Numbered from the stretch's first letter, positions 28,635 through 37,247 are shown. The stretch is 45,553 nt of DNA from an uncultured Mycoplasmatota bacterium (GCA_947574255.1 CANPJT010000005.1:1-45553), one strand, 5' to 3'. Numbers and translations are program-made. Notes: generated from the sequence alone by a model not told the origin.

Positions 28635-28745
28635 AAAAGTGTGAGTTTGAGTTTATATGTTATTTATATTGTATAGAGTTATCGTTTATTTATTTTTTAA
28701 CTTTTAATATCTTTTTTTAATCTATATAATCACTTTCCTTTCATA
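28594..28745 (-). ncRNA. Candidate small RNA behind the two-component operon
   Basis: About 150 bases between a promoter-like element with phased boxes (28751-28793) and a strong terminator, on the same strand as the kinase gene. Only trivial frames exist (for example a 4-codon ATG frame near 28744), so a protein is unlikely. A C-containing, apparently unpaired stretch near 28635-28655 could be a pairing region. Without the boxes this would simply be the 3' UTR of the kinase mRNA, which remains the alternative. Confidence 0.35.
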
Positions 28746-28750
28746 TTTAC

Positions 28751-28793
28751 ATGATAACAAACAAATATGAACTTTTTGTGAAGTTAAAGTGAA
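28751..28793 (-). promoter_or_regulatory. Phased PhoP-box-like repeats with a -10 element
   Basis: On the minus strand TTCACT (28793), TTCACA (28782), TTCATA (28771) and TTGTTA (28760) start exactly 11 bases apart, with 5-base spacers. TATCAT (28756-28751) follows as a possible -10. The middle two match the Bacillus PhoP consensus TT[ATC]A[CT]A. The first box lies only five bases past the kinase stop codon. Confidence 0.5.
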
Positions 28794-28797
28794 ATAT

Positions 28798-30234
28798 TTA
28801 GCATTTGTCAATTTCAAAGAAAAATGTAGTTCCTCTAACCTTTTTACAAACTACACCATATTTAAATCGATGCTGTTCTAAAATATTACGAACAATCGAA
28901 AGACCTATTCCCGTTCCAACAACATTTCTTTGGTGCTTCTTATCATTTTTATAATATTTATCCCAAATATAAGGTAAATCATCATGTTTAATTCCTTTTC
29001 CAGTATCTATTATTTCTACCAAATATTTCTTTCCTTTGTCCGTAACTCGAATAATAACCTTTTTATCTTTACCAGTATAATTAACCGCATTATTTATTAA
29101 ATTATAAATTACTTGATTAATCTTACTCTTTTCTGCTTTAACCATTGCTTTTTCAGGAATTTCTAAAACAAAATTATAATTTTCTTTTTCCTTAACAATA
29201 TCATATTTAGTAAGAATATTTTTTATTTCTTTTACCAAATCATATTCTTCTAATACTATTTTTTCACCATTTAATGATTGTAATTTAGAAAGTTCTAATA
29301 AATCATTTACTAAAACTGTTAATCGGTCCGTTTCAGCAATTATTACATTTAAATTTTTATTACGTTTTTCTTGATCCTCATAAGTAATATCTCTTACCAT
29401 TTCAGCATAAGCTTTAATCATTGTAAGAGGAGTCTTTAAATCATGTGAAACATTTGCAAGCAAATCACGTCTTAATTCATCAATTTTCTTCATATCTTTA
29501 CAAGCAGCGTTTAAGGTCCTAGAAAGCTCATCAATTTCTAAAGTTCCATTTTCTTGAAAAACAATATCATAATTTCCTTTTCCCATCTCTTTTGCTTTCT
29601 TAGTAATTCCCATAATTGGTCTTGTAATTTTTTTAGATAAAAAATATGCTACCAAACATGCAAAAAACAAAACTAAAAACATAATATAAATAAGTTGACT
29701 TCTTAAAACAACACTAGTTGAATCAATATCTTCTAGAGTACTATAAACAAAAATATAACCATAATCATTCTTTATTTCATATAAATAAGCTTTAGTTCGA
29801 CTAATAGGATTAACTAACTTAACTCCTTTCTTCTCATAATTCTCTTTTAAATCTTCCTTAATTGCATTAATACTATTAATATTTTTATTTAATCCACAAC
29901 CAATTTGCATTGTATTATAAAACAAATTATTTCCATAATTTGTCTCAAATTCTATACAAACACTATTTTGATAAGCCATTGTTGATAACATATTATCTAA
30001 ATCATCCCAGGAAGTTTTTTCTAGTTTAGCCACTATATTATTCATTTTTTTTATTTGATAATGTTCATAACTTATTTGTAAAAATATCACTTGAAACAAC
30101 CATAAAAATACAACTATTCCTAAACTAAATAAAATTAAATATAATAAAGTTTTAACATTAAAACTATTATGTTTTTCTCTTAATTTAGAAACAATTTTTA
30201 TACTTTTATTCTTTATATTCAAACTTATAACCAA
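28798..30234 (-). CDS. Membrane sensor histidine kinase
   Basis: A 478-aa sensor with a helix near 30-52, an extracytoplasmic sensing region of about 130 residues, a second helix near 183-203, HAMP (about 205-255), HisKA with phospho-acceptor His264 in NVSHDLKTPL, and an HATPase domain with NLINNAVNYT, DTGKGI and GTGIGLSIV. It pairs with the response regulator directly upstream, whose 3' end it overlaps. The start is uncertain: TTG at 30234, giving a 29-base overlap, or TTG at 30222; neither has a strong ribosome binding site, so translation may depend on coupling. The signal is unknown; box similarity hints at a PhoR-like system. Confidence 0.93.
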   Translation of the reverse strand: MVISLNIKNKSIKIVSKLREKHNSFNVKTLLYLILFSLGIVVFLWLFQVIFLQISYEHYQIKKMNNIVAKLEKTSWDDLDNMLSTMAYQNSVCIEFETNYGNNLFYNTMQIGCGLNKNINSINAIKEDLKENYEKKGVKLVNPISRTKAYLYEIKNDYGYIFVYSTLEDIDSTSVVLRSQLIYIMFLVLFFACLVAYFLSKKITRPIMGITKKAKEMGKGNYDIVFQENGTLEIDELSRTLNAACKDMKKIDELRRDLLANVSHDLKTPLTMIKAYAEMVRDITYEDQEKRNKNLNVIIAETDRLTVLVNDLLELSKLQSLNGEKIVLEEYDLVKEIKNILTKYDIVKEKENYNFVLEIPEKAMVKAEKSKINQVIYNLINNAVNYTGKDKKVIIRVTDKGKKYLVEIIDTGKGIKHDDLPYIWDKYYKNDKKHQRNVVGTGIGLSIVRNILEQHRFKYGVVCKKVRGTTFFFEIDKC

Positions 30235-30877
30235 CTTTTCTAATTGTAATTATAAAATTACGATACTTTCCTAAATTATTTCGAAGTGTTTTTATATGAG
30301 TATCAACAGTCCTATCATCTCCATAAAAATCATATCCCCAAATATTAGTTAACAAATTTTCACGAGTTAAAGCAATATTTTTATTTTCTATTAAGTACAT
30401 TAACAAATCATATTCTTTTGGAGTTAAATATATATTATTTCCATCAATATATACTTCATGTGCTGAAGCATCAATTTCTAAACCTTTAAATTTATAACTA
30501 ACTTGATTATTATCAACTACATTATTGCGTTTAGTTACTGCTTTTATTCTGGCAATTAATTCTCGAGGACTAAATGGTTTTGTAACATAATCATCTACTC
30601 CTATATCAAAACAAGTAAGTTTATCATACTCTTCACTTCTTGCTGATAACATAATAAATGGTACATTACTAAACTCTCTTATTTCTTTTACAGCCTTATA
30701 ACCATCCATTTTAGGCATCATAATATCCATAATAATTACATCAAAATCTTCTTGTTTAGCCTTTTCTATTGCTTCATATCCATTACTCGCCTCTTCGAAT
30801 AACATATTCTCTAAATTTAAGTACTCTTTAATAACATCTCTTATAAGTTCTTCATCATCAACAATTAATACTTTCAT
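30206..30877 (-). CDS. OmpR/PhoB-family response regulator
   Basis: A 223-aa regulator with a receiver domain (DD at 7-8, phospho-acceptor Asp51 in IIMDIMMPKMDG, Lys in YVTKPFSP) and a C-terminal winged-helix DNA-binding domain (LTPKEYDLLMYL, DDRTVDTHIKTLR). The AAAGGGAG site and ATG are clear. Its own promoter contains 11-bp-phased boxes like those after the kinase gene, so it probably controls itself and the region at 28594-28793. Confidence 0.96.
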   Translation of the reverse strand: MKVLIVDDEELIRDVIKEYLNLENMLFEEASNGYEAIEKAKQEDFDVIIMDIMMPKMDGYKAVKEIREFSNVPFIMLSARSEEYDKLTCFDIGVDDYVTKPFSPRELIARIKAVTKRNNVVDNNQVSYKFKGLEIDASAHEVYIDGNNIYLTPKEYDLLMYLIENKNIALTRENLLTNIWGYDFYGDDRTVDTHIKTLRNNLGKYRNFIITIRKVGYKFEYKE

Positions 30878-30898
30878 AATTCACTCCCTTTAAAATAT

Positions 30899-30939
30899 AT
30901 TATAACTTAATTGTGAAAAACAAATGAAAAAATCTATAA
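30899..30939 (-). promoter_or_regulatory. Response-regulator promoter with phased boxes
   Basis: On the minus strand TTATAG (30939), TTCATT (30928) and TTCACA (30917) start 11 bases apart, and TATAAT (30904-30899) follows. The boxes replace a -35, as expected of activator-dependent PhoB/PhoP-type promoters. Autoregulation is inferred. Confidence 0.55.
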
Positions 30940-30982
30940 TAATAATTGATTATAAATATTTAATTATAAAACTTATAAATTA

Positions 30983-31014
30983 CAAAAAAAGTTAATACCT
31001 GATTAGCATTAACT
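30983..31014 (-). terminator. Intrinsic terminator after pheT
   Basis: On the minus strand AGTTAAT and ATTAACT (31014-31008 and 30996-30990) form a 7-bp stem with an 11-base loop and a run of seven T. It lies 20 bases past the pheT stop. Confidence 0.85.
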
Positions 31015-31033
31015 AAAATTTAATGAAATTAAT

Positions 31034-33457
31034 TTATTCCTCTCGAAGTTCAGCTCCACATTTTTTATATAAAATTTTAACAATTTGTTCCATTTCCTTG
31101 GTAATTTCTTCAGAAGTCATTGTTCCATTATCATTACCAATTTTAATTCGCAGCATAACTGATTTTTTACCATCTGGTATTTGATTCCCACGATATTCTT
31201 CAATAAATTGGATTTCTTTTACTTTTCCTTTAATCGTTTCAGTAATAACTTCCCAAGAAATATCATTGTCTATTAATAAAGATAAGTCTTTTTCTACTAA
31301 AGGAAATTGTGGTAAATGTTTAAATTCATTTGTTCTTGAATCAAATGGTTTTAAATAACCAAAATTAATTTCAAATAAAGCTACATTTGTCCGCTTAATT
31401 TTTGTCTCACTCATAACTGCAAAAGATAATAATCCTATAGAACCAATTATTTTTTCGTCACACATAATATTTAAATAAACATTTACATCAGCCCAAGATG
31501 GCTTTTCTTCTCTTATAAATGTTAAATCTTTCATATGACAAAATGAAGCCATAGATTCAATAGCACCTTTTAATTGATAGAATATATCTTTAGCATTTTT
31601 ACCAACAATACATCCTGTTAAATATTTTTTATGAATTGGGAGAGTTTCATCTAATGAAGATTCATGATATTCTCCTTTTTCAAAAATTTGTGCCATTTCA
31701 AACATTTTAAAGTTTTCATAATATCTTAAATTTTTACTAATAGCTTCTAACATTCCAGGAATTAACGAACTTCTAAGAAAAGAAAGTTCAGGTGCTGGAG
31801 GTGTTGCTAACTTAATAGATTTAGATAAATCTGTTTTTATAGCTTTAATATATTTTTCATCAATCCAAGGATAAGTAAATATTTCATTAAAACCACAACG
31901 ATAAGCCAAATACTCTCTTAATCTTCTTTCTAATAAAATACTATCCTGATGAACAGCATGTGAAAAAGTAATCGTTAATGGTTTAGCAGAAAAACTATCA
32001 AAACTAAGAAGGCGTGCTATATCTCCCATTACATCATCTTTAATAGATACATCTCCTGTAGAGCGCCATACTGGAACAATAACATGATAAACGTTATCTT
32101 TAAATTCCACTTCATATCCAAGAGCTTTTAAAACCCTTTCAACAATATCTTTTGCTAATACTTTTCCTAAACGAATATTTAAAAATTCTTGTGATATAGA
32201 AATCTCTGCTCTTTTTGTTTTTTTAGGATATTGATCACAAAAAGATACAATATTACTTTCAGGAAAAAACTCTTTAAATAATTCTAAAGATAAAGCAATT
32301 CCCTGATCAACACGTTCTGTATCAATATTCTTTTCATAACGAATAGAAGCATCTGTTTTTTCATCAAAACGTTTACCAGATTTTCTTATAGTTTGAGCAG
32401 TAAAATTAGCTATTTCTAAAATAATTCCAGTTGTATCCGATAATATAGAATCTTTCATTCCCCCCCGAATACCAGCAAGAGCCATGGCATTATGTTCATC
32501 ACTAATAACTAAATCATCTTCCGTTAAATCAATAGTATTATTATCTAGTAATAATAATTGTTCACCTTTTTTTGCATTACGTACCACAATTTTTTCTCCA
32601 TCTACATGAGTTCGATCAAAAGCATGTAATGGTTGACCCACAGCAATCATTACATAATTTGTAATATCTACAATCGCATTAATTGGACGTAATCCACAAT
32701 TAACAAGTAACGCTTTCATCCACATTGGTGACGCTTTTTCATAAACAGAATCTATTTCTATAGCCACATAACGTTGGCATTTCTCAGGATCCATTATTTC
32801 TACGTTATATTCTGGTAAGCTAAAATCTATTTTATGTTTAGGAAGTTCTTTAAGGGGCACATCATAAATTGCTGATAACTCACGGGCAATTCCATAATGT
32901 CCCCATAAATCTGGACGATTTGTTAAGGACTTATTATCAATTTCTAAAACTGTATCGTCCATACATAATACCTCAGCAATATTTTGACCCGGAATACATT
33001 CTATTCCTTTTAAATCTACAATTTCATGATTATCTTTAGGAGGAAATAATTTACTTAAATAAACTTCTTCAGCTCCACAAATCATTCCATAAGACGATTC
33101 TCCACGCATTTTAGTTTCTTTGATTTTAACAGGTTCTCCTTCACCATGCCAAACTACTTCTGCACCTGGTTTTGACACAACCACATATTCTTCTTCATAT
33201 AAATTAGAACCACCACAAACAATTTGTACAGGTTTTGCTTCTCCAATATCTACTATACAAATTCTTAATAAATCTGCATTTGGATGTTTATTAACATTTA
33301 AAATTTTACCAACAACAATATCATGATACTTTTCACTAGTATTTTCAACTGATTCTACTTCTACGGTTCTAAGTGTTAAATCATAAGCAATTTGTGCAGA
33401 AGTTAAATTAGCTGGTAAATCAACATATTTTTTTACTAAATTTAATGATACTCTCAT
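31034..33457 (-). CDS. pheT: Phenylalanine-tRNA ligase, beta subunit
   Basis: Forms the alpha2-beta2 enzyme that charges tRNA-Phe. The 807-aa length is typical. Domains in order: N-terminal OB/tRNA-binding (about 39-148, with NKHPNADLL and IVCGGSN), B3/B4 editing domain (about 210-380), B5, a catalytic-like core, and the C-terminal anticodon-binding FDX-ACB domain (about 710-806, FPLVEKDLSLL). AGGGAGGA precedes the ATG, and pheS ends 12 bases upstream. It is expressed from the T-box-controlled pheST transcript. Confidence 0.98.
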   Translation of the reverse strand: MRVSLNLVKKYVDLPANLTSAQIAYDLTLRTVEVESVENTSEKYHDIVVGKILNVNKHPNADLLRICIVDIGEAKPVQIVCGGSNLYEEEYVVVSKPGAEVVWHGEGEPVKIKETKMRGESSYGMICGAEEVYLSKLFPPKDNHEIVDLKGIECIPGQNIAEVLCMDDTVLEIDNKSLTNRPDLWGHYGIARELSAIYDVPLKELPKHKIDFSLPEYNVEIMDPEKCQRYVAIEIDSVYEKASPMWMKALLVNCGLRPINAIVDITNYVMIAVGQPLHAFDRTHVDGEKIVVRNAKKGEQLLLLDNNTIDLTEDDLVISDEHNAMALAGIRGGMKDSILSDTTGIILEIANFTAQTIRKSGKRFDEKTDASIRYEKNIDTERVDQGIALSLELFKEFFPESNIVSFCDQYPKKTKRAEISISQEFLNIRLGKVLAKDIVERVLKALGYEVEFKDNVYHVIVPVWRSTGDVSIKDDVMGDIARLLSFDSFSAKPLTITFSHAVHQDSILLERRLREYLAYRCGFNEIFTYPWIDEKYIKAIKTDLSKSIKLATPPAPELSFLRSSLIPGMLEAISKNLRYYENFKMFEMAQIFEKGEYHESSLDETLPIHKKYLTGCIVGKNAKDIFYQLKGAIESMASFCHMKDLTFIREEKPSWADVNVYLNIMCDEKIIGSIGLLSFAVMSETKIKRTNVALFEINFGYLKPFDSRTNEFKHLPQFPLVEKDLSLLIDNDISWEVITETIKGKVKEIQFIEEYRGNQIPDGKKSVMLRIKIGNDNGTMTSEEITKEMEQIVKILYKKCGAELREE

Positions 33458-33469
33458 AAAAAATCCTCC

Positions 33470-34507
33470 CTATTTAAATTGTTCTAAAAATCTGAGATCA
33501 GCACTATGAAATAATCTTACATCATCAACTCCATAACGCATCATAACAAGTCGATCTAATCCTATATTAATATAAAACCCAGTCCAAACCTCTGGATCTA
33601 AATTAGCAGATTTTAAAACATTTGGATGAATTACTCCACCAGGCATAACTTCAATCCAGCCATTATGATTACAAACTCTACAACCTTTTCCTGTACATAC
33701 TAAACATTCCATATCAATTTCATAACCAGGTTCTGTAAAAGGGAAAAATCCTTCACGCATACGTACATTAATTTTTCTACCAAAAACTTTTTCAAAAATA
33801 GTTTGAATCATAACAACACCTGATGAAAAAGATATATCTTTGTCAACAATCAAAGCTTCATATTGAAAAAAAGCTCTTTCATGTCTAGCATCTGTTGTTT
33901 CATTTCGATAAACTCTTCCTGGATAAACAAATCTTGCTGGAGCACCATGTTCTAACAAATATCTAACTGAACCTCCAGTTAAGTGAGGTCGAAGACAAAG
34001 TCTTTCATTTCCTAACTTATCTTCTGTTCCCTCAATCCAAAAAGTATCCATTGATTGACGAGCTGGATGATCAGGTGCAAAGTTTAAATTATCAAAAGCA
34101 TATTTTTCACTACTAATATCATCTTCATTATATACTTCAAATCCTAAAGATAAAAAGGCATCATTTAAATCATAGCACATTTGTGTAATTGGATGTAAAA
34201 CTCCTTCCTCTGGTTTAATACCAGGTAAAGTTAAATCAATTGGTTCATCAACTACACTTTTTGCCGCAATTAATTCTTCTTCTTTTTCATCTAATTTTAA
34301 AGAAAAAGTATTTTTTATCTCAGTTGCCTTCATGCCAACTTCCTTTTTCATATCTGGATTTAATGTTCCAAGCGTTTTTAAAACTTCGGATAAAGGACTT
34401 TTCTTTCCCATTAATTCTTTACGTAAATCTTGTAATTCCTCTATACTTTTTATATTATCTATTTTTTGTAAACCTTGTTTACTAATTTCTTCTAATTTTT
34501 CTTTCAT
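33470..34507 (-). CDS. pheS: Phenylalanine-tRNA ligase, alpha subunit
   Basis: Catalytic subunit of the class II synthetase. The 345-aa protein has an N-terminal coiled coil (about 1-85), then class II motifs: HPARQSMDTFWIEG, VYRNETTDARHERAFFQYE, and GLDRLVMMRYG as motif 3. A CLVCTGKGCRVC segment near 285 could hold zinc. The start is ATG 34507, with GGAGG eight bases upstream; the open frame continues upstream into the T-box leader but has no translation signal there. Confidence 0.98.
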   Translation of the reverse strand: MKEKLEEISKQGLQKIDNIKSIEELQDLRKELMGKKSPLSEVLKTLGTLNPDMKKEVGMKATEIKNTFSLKLDEKEEELIAAKSVVDEPIDLTLPGIKPEEGVLHPITQMCYDLNDAFLSLGFEVYNEDDISSEKYAFDNLNFAPDHPARQSMDTFWIEGTEDKLGNERLCLRPHLTGGSVRYLLEHGAPARFVYPGRVYRNETTDARHERAFFQYEALIVDKDISFSSGVVMIQTIFEKVFGRKINVRMREGFFPFTEPGYEIDMECLVCTGKGCRVCNHNGWIEVMPGGVIHPNVLKSANLDPEVWTGFYINIGLDRLVMMRYGVDDVRLFHSADLRFLEQFK

Positions 34508-34523
34508 TTTTAATTCCTCCATT

Positions 34524-34762
34524 AAAAAGTCCCTTACAAAAATTCTGTAAGGGACGAAAAAGCTTTTTCCGCGGTACCACCCAAATTCTAGATAAAAATC
34601 TAGCACTCAAATTTAGATATAACGCATTCATTACGGCAAAACTCAAGTATTACGAACTTCATTATATTACTTATCTTTAAGTGCTCCCAGCCTTTATGGC
34701 ACCTAATCTCTTAATAGAACTTAATATAATTACTAAAAAATACTTTCAAACGTCTCACTAAA
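34524..34762 (-). ncRNA. T-box leader of pheST, tRNA-Phe specific
   Basis: Read on the minus strand, the leader has Stem I with a lower helix AAGTATT/AATACTT and an upper helix ATTATATTA/TAATATAAT that bracket a specifier loop holding UUC (34656-34654), a Phe codon. The T-box GGGTGGTACCGCGG (34583-34570) follows, then a 10-bp terminator, GTCCCTTACA/TGTAAGGGAC (34529-34538, 34546-34555), with a U-tail ending just before the pheS ribosome binding site. Uncharged tRNA-Phe should favour the antiterminator and allow pheST expression. Confidence 0.95.
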
Positions 34763-34766
34763 AATT

Positions 34767-34775
34767 ATTATAACA
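34767..34775 (-). promoter_or_regulatory. pheST promoter
   Basis: On the minus strand TGTTATAAT is a perfect extended -10 (hexamer 34772-34767), placing the transcript start close to the beginning of T-box Stem I. No -35 is recognisable. Confidence 0.65.
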
Positions 34776-34939
34776 TAAAATAAAAAAATACATAGAAAAA
34801 ATATTTAATTTTGCGTTGAGTAAATTTAAAAATAAAATAAAGGAAAAATAATTATAAAAATTGAAATTAAAAAATTTATTACATCTAATTATTTAAATCT
34901 CTCAAATAAAATTAAATATTTAATATAATTATACCTAAA

Positions 34940-34973
34940 AATTTTAAAAATACATAACGGTCTATCGTTATTT
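34940..34973 (-). terminator. Intrinsic terminator overlapping a stop codon
   Basis: On the minus strand ATAACG and CGTTAT (34971-34966 and 34959-34954) form a 6-bp stem followed by GTATTTTTAAAATTTTT. The 5' arm includes the TAA of the gene at 34968. The rest of the gap to the pheST promoter (34773-34939) is AT-rich with nothing recognisable. Confidence 0.6.
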
Positions 34974-35972
34974 TAACTTAGTAATAGAATCTAAATAATA
35001 AATATCATCTACTTTTTTAAATACATATTGATATTTATTTAATTTTTTAGCATTTTCTTCCAGATTCTCTTCTGTTACATCCATCATTATTGGATCATAT
35101 AAATTGTCAAAAGTATAATAACTACTTTCATTTTTATCAAAAATAGTTGCTGTTGTTAAAATATATAACTTATTTCCTTCCTCAAACATATCAGAAATAA
35201 TTTCTAAAACTTTTTTATTAGATTCGCTACATTTATTATTATCTGCAACATATCTATCTTTATCTTTATTATAAATAAAATTTAAACACTTATAAGAAAA
35301 TGAAACATCTTTATAAGAATCCAAAGTCCCAAATAATTGTTGATAAGAATTTCTTAAAATTTCGGCATCTATCATGACATTAAGGGAATTAGTTTTAATA
35401 TCTTTTTCATGTACTTTCTTTAAAGCCATATTTAATAAATACGAAGTTTTTATCTCATCTAACTTATGATCATTGCTATATAAATAATAAGCATTTGCTT
35501 GATCTGCACTTAATAATACTTGAGCATCATTTAGTAAATATCCATAATTATTTATATACCAATCTTTATCTTTAATTATTTCTTCTGTTTTATCTTCTGG
35601 AATAAGGTTAGTCTCTATATTATTTACACAACTTCCATTTTTTTCACAATCACTTTTCATAAAAGAAAAATATTTAACATCGTAAAGACAATATCCAAAA
35701 TAACAAAGCAAAATAAATAAAACTATAATAATAATATTCTTTTTAAACAATGAAAAATTCTTACTTCTTAAAACTCTTTTTTCTTCTCTTTTAACAATAT
35801 TAACTACTTCATTGTTAATTTCATCACTTATATCACTTTTAAATTCTTCTTTAAACTTATCAACATTATTTAAAATTGAATTATTTATCTCTTTATTCAA
35901 ATCTGTTAAAACTTTCTCTTTTATTTCTTTTATAATTGTTTTTTTTATATCATTTTCTTCTCTTTTTGTCAT
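34968..35972 (-). CDS. Single-pass membrane protein, unknown function
   Basis: A 334-aa protein: a highly charged cytosolic N-terminus with a probable coiled coil (about 1-72), one helix near 79-98, and about 235 outside residues with a possible disulfide pair (CEKNGSC, about 112-118). I recognise no named family; the outside domain includes several Tyr-rich segments. It has its own promoter and terminator and stands alone between rubrerythrin and pheST. GGGGAAG precedes the ATG. Confidence 0.8.
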   Translation of the reverse strand: MTKREENDIKKTIIKEIKEKVLTDLNKEINNSILNNVDKFKEEFKSDISDEINNEVVNIVKREEKRVLRSKNFSLFKKNIIIIVLFILLCYFGYCLYDVKYFSFMKSDCEKNGSCVNNIETNLIPEDKTEEIIKDKDWYINNYGYLLNDAQVLLSADQANAYYLYSNDHKLDEIKTSYLLNMALKKVHEKDIKTNSLNVMIDAEILRNSYQQLFGTLDSYKDVSFSYKCLNFIYNKDKDRYVADNNKCSESNKKVLEIISDMFEEGNKLYILTTATIFDKNESSYYTFDNLYDPIMMDVTEENLEENAKKLNKYQYVFKKVDDIYYLDSITKLK

Positions 35973-35995
35973 AAAACTTCCCCTTTATGCCATGT

Positions 35996-36004
35996 ATTAT
36001 AACA
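35996..36004 (-). promoter_or_regulatory. Promoter of the 35972 gene
   Basis: On the minus strand TGTTATAAT is a perfect extended -10 (hexamer 36001-35996), about 23 bases upstream of the ATG. It lies just after the rubrerythrin terminator. Confidence 0.6.
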
Positions 36005-36016
36005 TTTATTTTCAAG

Positions 36017-36040
36017 AAAAAAAGTACTAATATGTACTTT
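36017..36040 (-). terminator. Intrinsic terminator of rubrerythrin
   Basis: On the minus strand AAAGTAC and GTACTTT (36040-36034 and 36027-36021), with a 6-base loop, are followed by TTTT. The stem begins at the last base of the stop codon. Confidence 0.8.
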
Positions 36041-36579
36041 TAATAATTTTCTGCTTTTAATTCCATAAAAGATTGAGGATGTTTACAAACTGGACATACT
36101 TTTGGTGCAGCTTCTCCTACATAAACATGTCCACAATTTCGACAAATCCATACCTTCTCTTCTCCTTTTTGGAATACTAAATCTGATTCTATATTTTCTA
36201 CTAACTTCATGTATCTTTCTTCATGATGCTTCTCTATATCTCCAACCATTTCAAATAAATTGGCAATTTCTGTAAATCCTTCTTCACGAGCAGTTTGAGC
36301 AAATTCTTTATACATCTCAGTCCACTCATAATTCTCACCACTTGCTGCATCTTTTAAATTTGTAAGTGTATCTGGTACATCACCATCATGTAAAGCTTTA
36401 AACCAAAGTTTTGCATGTTCTTTTTCATTATTTGCTGTTTCTTCAAAAATAGCTGCTATTTGTTCATAACCATCTTTTTTTGCTTTAGATGCATAATATG
36501 TATACTTATTTCTTGCTTGAGACTCACCTGCAAAAGCAGCCATTAAATTACTTTCTGTTTTACTTCCTTTTAATTCCAT
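36040..36579 (-). CDS. rbr: Rubrerythrin
   Basis: Non-haem diiron peroxidase that protects anaerobes from hydrogen peroxide. The 179-aa protein has a ferritin-like four-helix domain (residues 1 to about 140) with carboxylate ligands in [25 protein letters not shown] and [13 protein letters not shown], and a C-terminal rubredoxin domain with Cys146, Cys149, Cys162 and Cys165. AGGAGG precedes the ATG. Together with PFOR it points to an anaerobic lifestyle. Confidence 0.98.
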   Translation of the reverse strand: MELKGSKTESNLMAAFAGESQARNKYTYYASKAKKDGYEQIAAIFEETANNEKEHAKLWFKALHDGDVPDTLTNLKDAASGENYEWTEMYKEFAQTAREEGFTEIANLFEMVGDIEKHHEERYMKLVENIESDLVFQKGEEKVWICRNCGHVYVGEAAPKVCPVCKHPQSFMELKAENY

Positions 36580-36605
36580 AAATTATACCTCCTACTTCCT
36601 AAACT

Positions 36606-36634
36606 ATTATAACGATTTTTACTAAAATTGTAAA
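36606..36634 (-). promoter_or_regulatory. Rubrerythrin promoter
   Basis: On the minus strand TTTACA (36634-36629) and TATAAT (36611-36606) are exactly 17 bases apart, one of the best sigma-A-type promoters in the window. No palindromic PerR-like site was noticed next to it. Confidence 0.65.
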
Positions 36635-36641
36635 TTACTTT

Positions 36642-37247
36642 TTATTGTTTCTCATATTTATTTACTGTATCATTTAAATGCATCATTTGTTTATCGAGCT
36701 CTTTTATAATTAGTGAATTTTCATACATTCTCTCTTTAACATCTAAAGGTATTTCTTTAGGAAATTTATATTGTATTTTATGATCTAAACTTGCCCAAAA
36801 ATCCATTGCAATAGTACGAATTTGTATTTCAGCTTCTACTGAAATAGTTTTATCTTCTAAATAAATAGGCACTAAAACGTTTAAATGATAAGAAATATAT
36901 CCTGTATCCTTAGGATCTTTTATATAATCTTTTTGGCCAACAATAATTAAATTCTTTGATTTCTTTATAACAGATACAATATCATAAACATCACTCAAAA
37001 AAGAAACAACTATACGTACACCAACAGCATCATGAATATGACTAGCCACATTATCAAGTGTTTTATCATAATCTTTTTTTTCTAGCTTCTTCATAATGCT
37101 TTCTTCAGACTTTATCCTAGACTTTACATGTTCAACAGGATTATAACCATATTTAAAAATAAACTCTTCAATTAAAATATTTATTTCAGTTTCTAACATT
37201 TGCTTGGCAAATTTATATTTCAAATAAAGCTCTTCCTTTGAATTCAT
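36642..37247 (-). CDS. Small alarmone synthetase (RelP/RelQ type)
   Basis: A 201-aa single-domain (p)ppGpp synthetase that would make the stringent-response alarmone from GTP or GDP and ATP. It contains the RelA/SpoT synthetase core: EHVKSRIKSEESIMKKL, HDAVGVRIVVSF, DTGYISYHLNV and VEAEIQIRTIAMDFWASLDH. The hydrolase (HD), TGS and ACT domains of long RelA are absent, so it only synthesises. I cannot choose between RelP and RelQ. AGAGGAAAG precedes the ATG. Confidence 0.92.
   Translation of the reverse strand: MNSKEELYLKYKFAKQMLETEINILIEEFIFKYGYNPVEHVKSRIKSEESIMKKLEKKDYDKTLDNVASHIHDAVGVRIVVSFLSDVYDIVSVIKKSKNLIIVGQKDYIKDPKDTGYISYHLNVLVPIYLEDKTISVEAEIQIRTIAMDFWASLDHKIQYKFPKEIPLDVKERMYENSLIIKELDKQMMHLNDTVNKYEKQ

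Noticed and set aside
28650-28710. Short plus-strand frame of 16 codons near 28657
   Set aside because: No ribosome binding site and only hydrophobic AT-rich codons; judged chance.
33120-34550. Plus-strand frames over pheST
   Set aside because: Antisense to well-conserved synthetase genes, with no translation signals.
34508-34606. N-terminal extension of pheS
   Set aside because: It translates the T-box and terminator; the GGAGG site and the coiled-coil start support ATG 34507.
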